From Rhinopomastus cyanomelas (taxonomy: Eukaryota > Chordata > Aves > Bucerotiformes > Rhinopomastidae), in contig VXBP01009458.1 of assembly GCA_013400115.1 (NCBI GenBank), forward strand, positions 372,001-436,000: DNA of 64,000 nucleotides, given 5' to 3'. Made by a program: the position numbers and the translations under genes. Below the pieces are notes generated by a model, which had not been told where the DNA came from, made no database searches, and worked only from the letters and a program-made list of their open reading frames with translations. Shown one piece after another: positions 35,108 through 45,889 of this stretch (its first letter is position 1; every line of letters begins with the position of its first letter).

Positions 35108-35775
35108 ATCATAGAATCATTAGGGATCGGAAGGAACCTTGAAAGATCATCTAGTCCAATCCCCCTGACACAGCAGGATCACCTAGACCAAGTCACACAG
35201 GAACACATCCAGGCAGGTTTTAAACATCTCCAGAGAAGGAGTCTCTACAACCCCCCCCGGGCAGCCTGTTCCAGGGCTCTGTCACCCTCACTGGGGAAAC
35301 TTTCCTTCTTATATGAAACCTCCTCTGTTCCAGCTGACACCCATTGTCCCTTGTCCTATCACCAGATGACATTAAGAAGAGCCTGGCTCCATCCTCCTGA
35401 CACTAACCTTTCACAGATTTATAGACATTAATGAGGTCACCCCTCAGTCTCCTCCAAGCTAAACAGACCCAGCTCCCTGAGCCTCTCCTCATAAGGGAGG
35501 TGCTCCACCTCCATCATCCTCGTTGCCTTACGCTGGACTCCCTCCAGCAGCTCCTTAGCCCGCTTGAACTGAGGGGCCCAGAACTGGACACAAGACTCCA
35601 GATGTGGTCTCACCAGGGCAGAGTAGAGGGGGAGAAGAACCTCTCTTGATCTGCTAACCACCCCCTTTCTGATCCACCCCAGGATGCTGTTGCCCTCTTG
35701 GCCACAAGAGCACATTGCTGGCTCACAGTCATCCTGCTGTCCACTAGGACCCCCAGGTCCCTTTCTCCTACACTG
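35108..35775 (-). mobile_element. CR1 LINE, 5'-truncated, frameshifted
   Basis: About 670 bp, collinear with the copy at 24856-25551. It holds one and a half terminal octamers, the TAGGGATCGGAAGGAACC end, and ORF2 pieces SREVLLPLYSALVRPHLES and VQFWAPQFKRAKELL. The frame is broken by indels. Both large copies are truncated close to the same point, near the GVLVDS/RMTVSQQ segment. Confidence 0.93.
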
Positions 35776-38700
35776 AAATAATAGAAAAGAAGATTGCATT
35801 TCCTTAACACACTTTAAACATATTTTGCTTTTAGCAATACTAGATTCTTGTTCCTGGTTGTCCCAATACAGCAAATAACATGCAGTTAATGTACACCACA
35901 AAGAATTTCATGAGCCAAAGAACAGAAACCAAATCTACAGAATTGAATGTCCAAAGCAAACCCTACAAAGTCCAAACACCACAGAGATAAAAGTCTCTCA
36001 TTCCAAAGGGGAGGCGGCTTTTGTGAGAGAACTGCAGCAGTTCCCAAACCCCAGACATCTACCTCACTCTGTCTGAAGAGCCCTATCCCCCTCCACAGGG
36101 ATATCTCACCTGGTTATTAAATATCAATTGAATATTCAAACTTCACCCACAACACTTTTTAAGGTGAAACAGAAACCAGCATGAGAATCCTTCATTGTAC
36201 CAGCTTGGAGCATGTAACAGCAGCGACAGGAACTACAACAACCTTTCCCACTCAGCAAGTCATCCTCACTCGTGAGTCAGTGTCTAACAACTCACCCCTG
36301 CAGTTCACTCAAACCCACCTATTTCCTCTCACTTCACCTGCAGTTAAGAAAAAAGGAGGATGACCTCAGACTCCATATACATTATGCACTACCAGCAAAA
36401 CACAAAGTGTGAATACACTTCTACATGCTTAAGAAAGCATTCGCTTTTCAGAGCCTCAAGTCCTGCCCACCAGTAACCACTCAGCAGATACTTCATATGG
36501 AACACACAGCCTGTGCCCTGCAGCGCTCAACTGAACAAGGGTGTCTCTGACTTCATGAAGATTACAAAGACAGTAAGCCAAATGCACTGTGCAGCACAGC
36601 ATAAAGCAAAGTGAATGTATGGCACAAATATTAAAAGAAACATCCTATTAGTTTAAGCACACTTTATACTTCCCCTCATCCTTTTCCATTTATAGATGTT
36701 CTTTCCCTCACCACCTTGGTGAGTCTATTTTCATTTTCAGTTTTGCCTAAGAGCGCTCATTCAACATTCACGTAATTCTGGTGCTAGTCAACAGTCTTTC
36801 CAGGTAACCTGTCTGCATTAAAATTCCATTTATGAACTTTTTACTGCTGAGAGTTATGAACAACAGAACTTTCCAGAGATGGATGATGCATCTTGGTACC
36901 ACCATCTAAATCTTGTAATACTCTTTGTCATCATCAGCAGGTGAAGTCAACAACTTCAAAACCGCAGAGACCAACATCCTCCTTAAGCCTCAAGAAAAAA
37001 ACCTGCATATCAAATCAGCCTGGGAGGAGTCACATTCCAGGAGTGGTTAGATGTGAAGCTATTCAAGGACACAGAAGTCTCCGTTAGGATACTAGGAGGA
37101 AACAGCTCCAAGTAAGACTGAGCTTTCTGTCTGCACACCAACTCACTGCACTTAAGCCCCAGTAGGCCCAGACTACAGAAGTCATTTAAGAGATGGTGGA
37201 TAAACACTGAACTAGAACGGAAGAGGAAGGAACAGCACAAAACATCATTACTAGGTGCAGAAGGAGAGAGAAACTAAAATGGAAGATACCTTCAGACCAT
37301 TCCTGGCTATTTGCATAATTTAGAAACAGCACAAAGTAAATATTTACAGACAGCAGCCCTGCACAGGTCAGAATTTGTATCTGTAACATTTACAGCAGAA
37401 AGGCAAGGTAACAGGGTCAGTTCATAGTTTACCATCTGAAACAGTGAGTCTGATTTGACTAAAGTCAAGACTGACATCCAGGAAACATTCATTCGCATTA
37501 TTAAACCGCTGTCTGGTCACTAGTCTGTTCTCAAGGCTGTGCTATGTTGGCAGTGCACCTGCACAAGGCATTGATCCCATGTGGCTTAAACAATTGTTAA
37601 AATCTTAGCTTTATCTAGCCACACGCACTACAACTCCAAATCACTAATTTTGACCACGTAAGAAAGCCTTCACTAAAATCATTTTGTAAGCAAATATAAA
37701 AGAAGAATAAAACATTTCACCAAGACTTTGACTGAGAACTTTGAAAGAACAAGTTAAATGCCAATATTAGGAATAAAAGAAGAGGCTTTTTCTCTACTAC
37801 AGAAGTTTTAACAGTAGCTGAAGCAGTCAGCTTCCCTTCCCTGTGAGCATCCCTCGCTCATGCTGTACCTGAGAAATGAAACAACTTAGAAGATGCAGTC
37901 AGAGAAACACAAGAACTGAGACTAGAGGGAAGAAACTGAAAAGAAGCTTTAGAGTCTGCCCCTACCACATCTTCAGAGTTTTCTAGATCCCCTTAGATTA
38001 TGATGAAAAACACGCGTACCCAGGAAAAGCAACTAAAACAAGTGGTTGTAAGAGATAAAGCATATTTAAAATTACATCAGTAGCAGAACCATTCAGACAA
38101 GTGGATACAATCGATTTTTCCGCACGTAATTACAATCTGGGGAGTTTTAATTGATTCATACAAGAACTAACAAGCTAGAGAGAAGGAACATTTGTGGAAG
38201 CACACTTGTAATATGTTAACAAACAGTACAATCTCTCAGAAAATTCGAAAATGCTGCTCTCCCCCATGTTTCAGTAACAAGTTTAGGTGTTTCAGTGACC
38301 AATATTAAACACTACATCTCCGATAGGCAAATGATACTGCACAGAAAGAACGACACAACTTTTTTGCCCTTAGCAGCCCGTACTGTATCACAAAGAAAAG
38401 CAACATCAAGAAACAACCATGCTTTCCCAAAAAGGGTCACTGTAGTGGGCTTGTTTCCTCTGAACTTTTGAATCCTTGGGATAAACATAAAGGTCTTTCA
38501 TCCCTCATCACAAGATACCAGAATTCAGCTAACGAGAAAACCACTTAAAATATTACAGACTTCCTTTCCCAACATCGAGGTTGTTTAGTTAATCAGGAAT
38601 AACAACATTCTGCCGAATAAAATTTCAGTGTTAAATTGCGACAGATCTGCCCAGTCCTCATAACACAACGTTGTTTCCACTTCATCAGGCACTTACACTT

Positions 38701-39239
38701 TGCCCATGGCCACCCTACTCACCACAACAGCAATACAGGGGTTTTTATGACAGCACTAGGGTTCGTTCCCACACATCATCAAGGATAAAAATCCCTACCT
38801 GAGTGCTAGCAGTTCCTAACTACAGCACCATGCCTCAAAATTACTGCTTAATACAAGAATTCTGCCACAGAACCAAGTGTTCGGAACTAGACATCCCCTT
38901 ACTGTCATAAGTTGTCCGTTCTTCCTTTATTCTTGGGTTACACCAATATTTACAGCCATGCAAAGGTAACACACCTGCTAAAGCCAGACTTGTGAAAAAA
39001 GATATGTGTTTTGGACAACAACAGATTGTTCAGGCAACTCCTTATTTACTTGAGCCTAACAGTAACAGGACATAAGTCCCTCTGGAATCTCTTCTAACTG
39101 CAACCAGCTTGGCATGTACAGGTTTTTTAAGCCCACAACAATCAGGACAGTGCCAAGTTCTTTACCATCAAGTCAGAACAATTTTAGCAAAAGCCACTTC
39201 CACAGTGGAGCTGGGGATGTTTACAGGTCCTGTGTGAAT

Positions 39240-40100
39240 AATTCAACAACAGCAGCTCCCACCAGTGACAGCCCCAGCGCGGGGATCCCTGCGGGGTTGG
39301 GGGGGACAGCCAGGCAACTCCCGGCCCAGCGTCCCGGTAGCCACTTGGAAGAAACTGATTTGGTTTTTTTTTAGGGTTTATTATTGTTTTAATTTGCACT
39401 TCTCCCCGCAAAAGCACGGGGATGACCTCCTAGCACGCCGGGATTTCTCCAAAAAACTTGCCCGCAAGGCCCACGTCTGAGCCCCAACCCCCACCCCCTC
39501 CCGCCTCCCCCTCNTCTTGGCTCCCCTCCCCCGGCTCGGCGCGCTCCGCCCCCTCCCGGCAGGTCCTGGCAGCTATGGAGCAAATGGACCCGGCGCCGAT
39601 CGGGGATTTCTACCGGTCCTGGGGGCTTGCCCCGTCCTCCCGCCATTACCATCCTTTGTATTGTTCAGGCAGCCTCAATCCGCGCCGGGNNNNNNNNNNN
39701 NNNNNNNNNNNNNNNNNNNNNNNNNNNNNNNNNNNNNNNNNNNNNNNNNNNNNNNNNNNNNNNNNNNNNNNNNNNNNNNNNNNNNNNNNNNNNNNTCCCT
39801 CCCCCTGCCGTGAGGGGCTGGGGAGGGCGGAGGACGGAGGGCGGGGGGCGGTGGCCGCCATGAGGCGATGGTGGGGCGGGGCTGGGGGCTCGTGGCTGTC
39901 CGGGTGGTGCTGAGGGCCGGGAAGGGTCGCTGCCCCCCTGCCGCATTACGGGAGAACCGATAGAAGTTTATAATAAGTGATAACGGGCCTGAGGCACTGG
40001 CGGAGATGCCAGTGAATGGGGGGCCCGAAGCATCCCCCAAGGGGCTCTTCCCGCCCCCAGGCTCCGTCAGGCTCCCGTGCTGTTCCGCCGAGCCTCTGCT
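39240..40100 (-). promoter_or_regulatory. NCOR1: CpG-rich block, probable NCOR1 promoter and non-coding first exon
   Basis: GC and CpG density rise sharply from about 39240 to about 40100, upstream of the NCOR1 ATG exon whose acceptor demands a further 5' exon. It contains ATGGCGGC-type (YY1-like) cores on the minus strand near 39855 and 39644. There is no TATA box. The exact exon 1 and donor cannot be placed, in part because of the gap at 39690-39795. Assignment to NCOR1 rests on position and on vertebrate gene order. Confidence 0.55.
39690..39795. other. Assembly gap (106 N)
   Basis: Run of N inside the CpG-rich block, typical of a GC-rich sequence that failed to assemble. The true length is unknown. 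A single N also occurs at 39514. Any open frame crossing it is meaningless. Confidence 0.99.
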
Positions 40101-40139
40101 TGCAGCGAGAAGCGACCCACAGAAATGTGAGAGGTTTCG

Positions 40140-40206
40140 GATCATAGAGTGGTTTGGGCTGGAAGGGACCTGAGACATCATCGAGTTCTTTTGATTCCAA
40201 CCCCCA
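40140..40206 (-). mobile_element. CR1 LINE 3' end, short
   Basis: ATCATAGAGTGGTTTGGGCT, GGAAGGGACCTGAGACATCA, then GATTCCAACCCCC: a CR1 3' terminus of another subfamily, about 65 bp, between the two CpG-rich blocks. Confidence 0.85.
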
Positions 40207-41090
40207 GCGAAGACTTAGCGTTTCCCCGCTATGCAGTAAAGGATTTCAAGCCCATAGGGTGTTTTATCTGGAAATATGTAACTCCAGATGTGCCATGGTT
40301 TAGTATTGGGGGGTGGGGGAGGAAGAGATACTATTAGGCAAAATTAAATTATTTAATTGTTGCTTTATTTGCCATTAAATAGGAGATGTCACATCCTACA
40401 TTCGCAGGATGTGCGCCCACACGGTAATTTATTCAGACTAATAAAGCAGAGGCTCACCCCTTGGCAAGCAGAATTACTTCTGAAAGTCATGGTTTGTACT
40501 CAGTGTGTTGTTATTACAGTGACAGTCCCACGCTGGCACTGTAGCACAATGCGACCTGACACATCTCCAGGCTGGAGCATTGGCTGTTTAATCCCAGCAA
40601 AAGTGGCCACACACAAGACCGACATGTCAGACACAGCTTGTGAGGTCTTAACTGCTTCTCGGATACAGAATTCCTCTGGCTGTACTCACTATTTCATTCT
40701 TTAAACCTACCCAGCTAACATACGCCACCATCAATGCCTCTACCCTTGCCTTCCATATTGCCGGTTTGTCTTGGAAGTTTCCATGCCACTGTGTACCTGA
40801 TCGCCTTTTTCTTGTTTGTTTTACTACTTCCTGTATCCTTTTGCTCTGCAGCCTTCTCCAAAGGTTGACTTCACTTCCAAGACTAATCCAAACGTTGGAT
40901 TTGTTTCCCCTCGCAGCCAGGCTCGGGAGATCCAGCAAATCTGCAGAGAGCAGAACTCCTCTCACAATAGGCTCCTCTTGCCCTGCTCTGGAGGTTTCCC
41001 CCAACCCGCGTCTCTTCCGCAGTAGCAGAGCTCAGGGATAAAAGGTACCGCACGCAGAGCAGCTCAGCCTTTGCCTCTGTTATTATCTCT
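40207..41090. other. Spacer between NCOR1 and PIGL CpG-rich blocks
   Basis: About 0.9 kb of ordinary composition, with no exon recognised. A weak TATA-like GATAAAAGG lies at 41036-41044, some 320 bp before the PIGL ATG. Confidence 0.6.
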
Positions 41091-41189
41091 GTTGTTACTT
41101 CAGCAGTGCCGCCCGCTGTGCTGCAGGGCCCGGGGCAACGCCGGCTTCCCCGCCCCGCAGTACGGACCCTGTCAGTGCAGGCGAGGTCC

Positions 41190-41363
41190 CGGGACATCCT
41201 CGAAGCGGCAGCGCCGAGGCCCGTTCCCTGACAGGGACCGAGCGGCCCCGCCCCGAGGCGGGGAAGGGCGGGGCGGGGTGGTGTTGGGGGCTCTTTAGTT
41301 CTCCGGAACCTTCGTGCAGCCCCTCCCGTTTCCCGCCGGAGCGCCTCGGCGGGAGGGGTCGCT
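41190..41363 (+). promoter_or_regulatory. PIGL: PIGL proximal promoter and 5' UTR
   Basis: GC boxes lie at 41244-41255 (GGCCCCGCCCCG) and 41266-41280 (GGGCGGGGCGGGG core). An ETS core CCGGAA is at 41303-41308 and an E2F-type TTTCCCGCC at 41329-41337, all within 120 bp of the ATG. There is no TATA box at a plausible distance. This is a housekeeping-type CpG promoter, as expected for a GPI-synthesis enzyme. The transcription start is not determined. Confidence 0.6.
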
Positions 41364-41664
41364 ATGGCAGCGGGGCCGCGGAGCTGGGGGTCAGCGGCGC
41401 TCGCACCGCTGCTCGCACCGCTGCTCGCGCTCGTCATAACAGCGCTGCTGTACGCTGCGCGCCGCCTGCGGCGCCGTTACGCGGCCGATGGGGTTCGCGC
41501 ATCCGTCAGGCGAGCGGCCGAGGCGGTGGTTGCGGCGCACCCTGATGACGTCCGCGCGTTGCTGGTGACGGCGCACCCTGATGACGAAGCGATGTTCTTC
41601 TCTCCAACGGCACTTGCGTTGCGCAGGGCCGGTGTTCGACTGGCCGTGCTGTGCTGCTCCGCAG
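41364..41664 (+). CDS. PIGL: PIGL exon 1 (GlcNAc-PI de-N-acetylase, N-terminus)
   Basis: PIGL removes the acetyl group from GlcNAc-phosphatidylinositol on the cytosolic face of the ER, step two of GPI-anchor synthesis. The ATG at 41364 has purine G at -3 and G at +4. Residues 11-32 are a hydrophobic signal anchor, followed by basic residues RRLRRR. Residues 70-75 are AHPDDE, the metal-binding motif of the LmbE-like (PF02585) family, then AMFFSPTALAL and CCSAG. Exon 1 ends at GCAG/GTGAGC in phase 1. A second AHPDD at 58-62 is an internal duplication. The motif sits about 22 residues further in than in human PIGL. Identity is firm; the N-terminal length is as read. Confidence 0.94.
41399..41428 (+). 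repeat. PIGL: 12-nt tandem repeat in PIGL signal anchor
   Basis: The unit GCTCGCACCGCT occurs at 41399-41410 and 41411-41422, with a partial third, encoding repeated Leu-Ala-Pro-Leu in the membrane segment. Confidence 0.9.
41533..41586 (+). repeat. PIGL: 18-nt direct repeat, 36-nt period, duplicating AHPDD
   Basis: CGGCGCACCCTGATGACG occurs identically at 41533-41550 and 41569-41586. The 36-nt spacing is exactly 12 codons, so frame is kept and AHPDD appears twice. Confidence 0.97.
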
Positions 41665-44600
41665 GTGAGCGCGGGCGGGACCGCCAGGAACGGCGGGTCA
41701 GAACCCCCGCCTCAGACAGCACAGGGTGCCGCCGAGGCCGTCTCCAGAGGCCGGGCCACCCGCCAGTGACGTCATGGGGAGGGCGCCATGATGGTTTTCT
41801 GCGTGTAACGTCACCGTGGGCCGAGCCGGTGCCTCGGAGCGGCGGGCGGTGCACGCGCAGTTGTGATCTGCAGAGCCGTGGAGTCTTTTGGGTCAGAAAG
41901 GTCCAACGGTTACGTTATCTTGAAGCCCTCCAGGCCGGTGCTGCCATGATGGCTGTGAGGCCCTGCTGTCAGAATCTCGAAAAGGTTAAGAGGTAGCTGC
42001 AGCAGCCTTCTGCTGTTTGCTGTCCAGGTTCTGTGTGGTCATAAAGAGCTGCTGCCCATGGGCACCTTTGTTCAAAGTGTTACTTTCTACAGTTTCAGGA
42101 GCTGCAACCAGTACAAAAGAGTACCTGAACCTTGTAGAGAGCTTTCACCCTCAGAGCTACTTCCAAACTGTGTGTAAGCACCAAGGGGTGTTAAAAAGGG
42201 ACTGCTGAGTACAGCCTTTTGCCATCTATCTCTGGCATCTTTTTTGGATGATCCACTTTCAGTGTTGGTGTGATACAGTCTCTGTAACCCGTGACAAAAT
42301 AACAATTGCATAACAATCCAGTCTTGGAAAAATAGGCCTGAGGGGAACCCAAGGTTGTGTTGTCCATCAGTTGACCCAAAGGCAGCATCAGTGTTTCTTG
42401 ATTTGCTGCAGACAAGTGTCTGGTTTGTTCTGTGTGTCATGCTGCATGAGCTTTCCTTCAAATCTATTTTTCCTGAATCATGGATGTTAGTTAAACTTGC
42501 TTATTGGGTTTTTTTGGTCTTCTCTGGACAGGGAAATAAAAGTATCCTTTTGCAGCAGCCTCTCGTACAGTTTTAAACTGTTATCTGCCTCTTCTGTCAT
42601 ACCTTCTCCAGACTAAGCATTATTTCCTGCCATCTTTTCTTGCAGACCATGTTTTCTAAACCTCTGATCATTCTCATCACTTTACTTTGGACATTTCTGG
42701 TTGGTTCACGTCATTCTGAAGTGCAGTGCTCATGAGCTGGAAGCAGTACTCAGTCTACTGAGACCCTTTCTGGGGTTTAATGGAACAGAACGATACTCAC
42801 AGGCTCCACTGTTTGCCCTGGACAAGAATTTTTCACAGCACATTCTTGTGTTCTTGTGATGTACTAATGCTGCAGTGCTGGGGTTTTCTTTATGCAGAGC
42901 TGGTCTGAGCCTGGTATTCACGAGCCTGAGAGGAAAACTAAAGGTTTTTGCTATATATGTGTGTTTGGTGAGAGCAGTATCTTAGGCTATGTTTTACACA
43001 GCTAGATTTGGGAAAAGGACTGTGGCTTTGAAAACTCCACCTAGTTCACTGCCAACTTTCCTGTTCTTTGTTTCCAAAGCTCTGTCATAACAGCCCACCT
43101 AGGTGAGAAGACTGGGATTAAGCTATTGTTGAAGTCTAGTGGTCTGATGGCTTTACCAATCACTCAGTAGCTCCCGTTCAAGATTTAGTGCAGAGCTTTC
43201 AGTTGTCTTTGCTGAGGGACAAAGGTCTGTGTGTCCTTTCTGGCTTTTTCACAGCTCTGGAGAGATTACTGAACTGCAACTCTGCCTTTTCAGTTTTGCA
43301 GACTAATACACCCCTGCTGTTGGAGAACTTTTCACATAAGGGTTGTGTTTCTGTTTATTTTGTTAAATTTTCTTTTATCTTCATTCCTGATATGAAACAT
43401 AAGTGTGTTTGACCTCCCTTCTGTCTGCTCGCTCACATGTCTTCATAATGGAACTTGCACCCTGTAGAGGAGAGCTGAGCTGACAGATTTTTCAGTGCCT
43501 CTTACTAGCCTTTTGGGTGATTCAGCTGGTTCATCTTGTCATTGTTTGTGTGATTGATGATGACAAGTGAATTGATCAAAGACTGCAAATTGTAATACTG
43601 AGACAAAATCATTACTGAGAAATCATCATCAGTTTTCAGATGTCAGTCAAAATGACTTAGAAATGAAGTAGAATCACAACTCTGTGAAAAAATAATCTGA
43701 CTTTTACAGACCAAATAAACTTTTACTGAAATAATAACTCGGTATAAACGTGCTTTGCTCTCTGCAGTAGCTGACTCTATTGTGAGTACTCCATGGATGA
43801 GATCCAGCAGCATCAGCTATTCAGCTGCTTGTGCTCTCAATAGCTTCCCATCTTTTCTTGTGAGCATTTAAATGTTCCTGATGTCCTGACACATTTCTCA
43901 AGCTGTGGAACGTGGATGTGTTCCTCTGTGTTCAGCAGAGGTTACACATTTTGAGAACAGTGGTACTATCTGGATGAAACATCACCTGCAGTCAGCTATT
44001 ACACTGCATTGCAGCAAAGGATCAGCTATCTTCAAACGGGCGTATCAGTCAAAAAATCAATCTAAAATAAGTCCTGCTGTACTCAATACAATCCACGTAG
44101 GGAAGGTGTGCCCTTCAGGTAATTTTGCTGTCTGACCTGCAGGCTACCAAGCTGACATGTTCCTCAGCAAATCCACAGCCAGCCATTGTCATAGTCTCTT
44201 AAACCTCACTCTCCACAAGAAGAGGTTTTTTCCCTAATTACTCTTTCCCTCTTTGAAATCTTCACAAAGCTTGGTAGTGGCGGCTCAGATTGCGACACTG
44301 CTCCAGAGAAATGCTCGCTTTGGATGACTCACAGCCACAACAATGAAAAGTTTTAGCGTAATTCGAGACAGCTGACTGCAGACTGGAATTGTATTTTAAT
44401 ACTAATCTGTATTTCTTTTTTTTCATTTTATTGCTTCAAAGTTAAAATTGGGTTGCAAATACTGCCCTGGACAGGGCAGCATTCTGGCAGGGGCCAGCAC
44501 AGCTCTGGCATGGGCTTTGCATGGCTGAGGCCAAGGCGAAATAAAAGAATGTCAGGGCAAGATGAGAAGACAATAATTCAGTGGAGAAGGCAGCAGTGTT

Positions 44601-45789
44601 TTAAGATGCTGAGTCCCATTTCCCTGCTGGCCTTTGCTATCAGTCCGTTAGAGCTTCTCCCAAGTGCCTTATCTAAATTAGGTTTCCTATCTTCTTTTGG
44701 TTTTGAAAGGTCTTAGCAATCTTGACATATTAGTTTCTGTCTGAATTTTCTCTGTGAATGATGCAGACTTGTGATAAATCTTGGTCTTAAAACAGAGATT
44801 GTTATCATGGAATTCCTCATTTCTTTCAAATCCTTTAATTCCATCACGGTGTTTTATTGCAGTGTCCTAGAGTTACATGACTACTGCTCATTAGAAGTGG
44901 CCCAGACTACACTATAAATTTTAATCCCTTAAAGAATGCACCGTGGGACAGGTTTTCCTTGTGTTATCTCAACGGTTCTGTTCTACGCACTTTGAACTTG
45001 CTTTTGAGCCTGGCGTTCTGGGTCTGCGCTGTTAGGACGACAGGAAGGAGTTCATGGCAGAATGTCTAACAGCGAGGAGGAGGGACAGTGACCCTTCCTA
45101 AGGAGATGAATTATTACTGATTTGTTGTGAGTTACATGTTTTTTCAAAAGTGGCCTAAGATCCCACTGACCTTTCACAGGGACAGCCTGGAAATTTGCCA
45201 GTGGTTACAAGTTCTTTAGTCACCTCACTGCAAGGGCAGTTTCTCCTGTGTTTATGTCAAGATTTGCTCAGCTGTTTTGGAGTATTTTGGTGACTTCCAT
45301 TCAGAGAACACATAAACAGTTAGTCCCTGTCAGAAGACGCCTTTCTTTTCTCCCCCAAAGTACGGTCAGCCTTTGGAATTCACCAAAAGAGATATTTAAC
45401 CTTGCTAAAAGTTTAACAGTGTTCAGTAGCAGCAGAAAGATTGAGCTTTGGCCAGTCTTAGGGTGAGGATATTGCAAAGTCTGCGCCACTGGTCTGCTCA
45501 GACCTGGCAATTTCTGGTGTCCCTGCCAGATAAGCTCATGAACGGTTGCAAGACACCCGTGATGCATAAATATGAGGAGCACAGTCGAGTTGAGCATTGC
45601 CTCAGCATTTTACCCTGTGCTAAGCAGGATGTTCCTCAGGGAAAAGCAATGGAGTTTGTCCCCTGCGTTGTTCCTCAAACTATTCCCTTTTATTTAACCT
45701 GTGCTGCTGAATGCTTTGAGAAAGCTTGGAAAGAATTCTTCTTCTCTAAGCCGAACTGAGTTTGACCTTGATGTGTTTGCTGTTTGCAG
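41665..45789. other. PIGL: PIGL intron 1
   Basis: 4125 bp, GT at 41665 and AG at 45788-45789. The first 250 bp continue the CpG-rich block and hold two CRE-like sites. The rest is AT-rich with no repeat family or RNA gene that I can support. Confidence 0.85.
41767..41813 (+). promoter_or_regulatory. PIGL: Pair of CRE-like sites
   Basis: A perfect palindromic TGACGTCA at 41767-41774 and a one-mismatch TAACGTCA at 41806-41813, 39 bp apart, in the CpG-rich start of PIGL intron 1. These are candidate CREB/ATF sites; function is inferred from motif only. Confidence 0.5.
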
Positions 45790-45889
45790 GAAATTATTAC
45801 AATCAAGGAGAGATTCGCAAGAAAGAGCTGGAACAGAGCTGTTGCCTTCTGGGGATTCCTGCTTCCGACGTAACAGTCATCGATCACAG
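45790..45889 (+). CDS. PIGL: PIGL exon 2
   Basis: 100 nt, phase 1 in and phase 2 out, encoding residues 101-134: GNYYNQGEIRKKELEQSC, then CLLGIPASDVTVIDH plus two bases of Arg. It closely parallels the human GNYYNQGETRKKELLQSC stretch. Acceptor TTTGCAG/GAAATT, donor CACAG/GTAACT. The rest of the enzyme (further metal ligands, GVSGHxNH region, C-terminus) is not in the window as far as I can see. Confidence 0.94.

Larger units (their letters stand above)
27914..39240. other. NCOR1 5' intron region between the ATG exon and the CpG island
   Basis: About 11.3 kb, AT-rich. It contains CR1 copies at 29687-29835, 34691-34780 (plus) and 35108-35775. I could not place any 5' UTR exon in it. No other gene is recognised; scattered short open frames show no family resemblance. 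Confidence 0.7.

Noticed and set aside
39458..39913. Plus- and minus-strand open frames spanning the N run
   Set aside because: They exist only because N codons are read as non-stop. Gap length and thus frame are unknown.
41036..41044. TATA-like GATAAAAGG before PIGL
   Set aside because: It lies over 300 bp from the ATG with CpG-type promoter elements much closer; no support as a start signal.
41071..41298. Frame upstream of PIGL beginning with leucines
   Set aside because: It opens with TTG, not ATG, and lies in the promoter.
40883..41437. 184-codon minus-strand open frame across the PIGL promoter
   Set aside because: It is antisense to the PIGL 5' UTR and exon 1 in GC-rich DNA, where stops are rare. 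The Ala/Arg/Gly/Pro composition is typical of chance frames and no family is recognised.
43546..43620. C/D-box snoRNA-like sequence (TGATGATGA ... CTGA) in PIGL intron 1
   Set aside because: The spacing to the first CTGA is too short, no proper terminal stem flanks the boxes, and no family is recognised.
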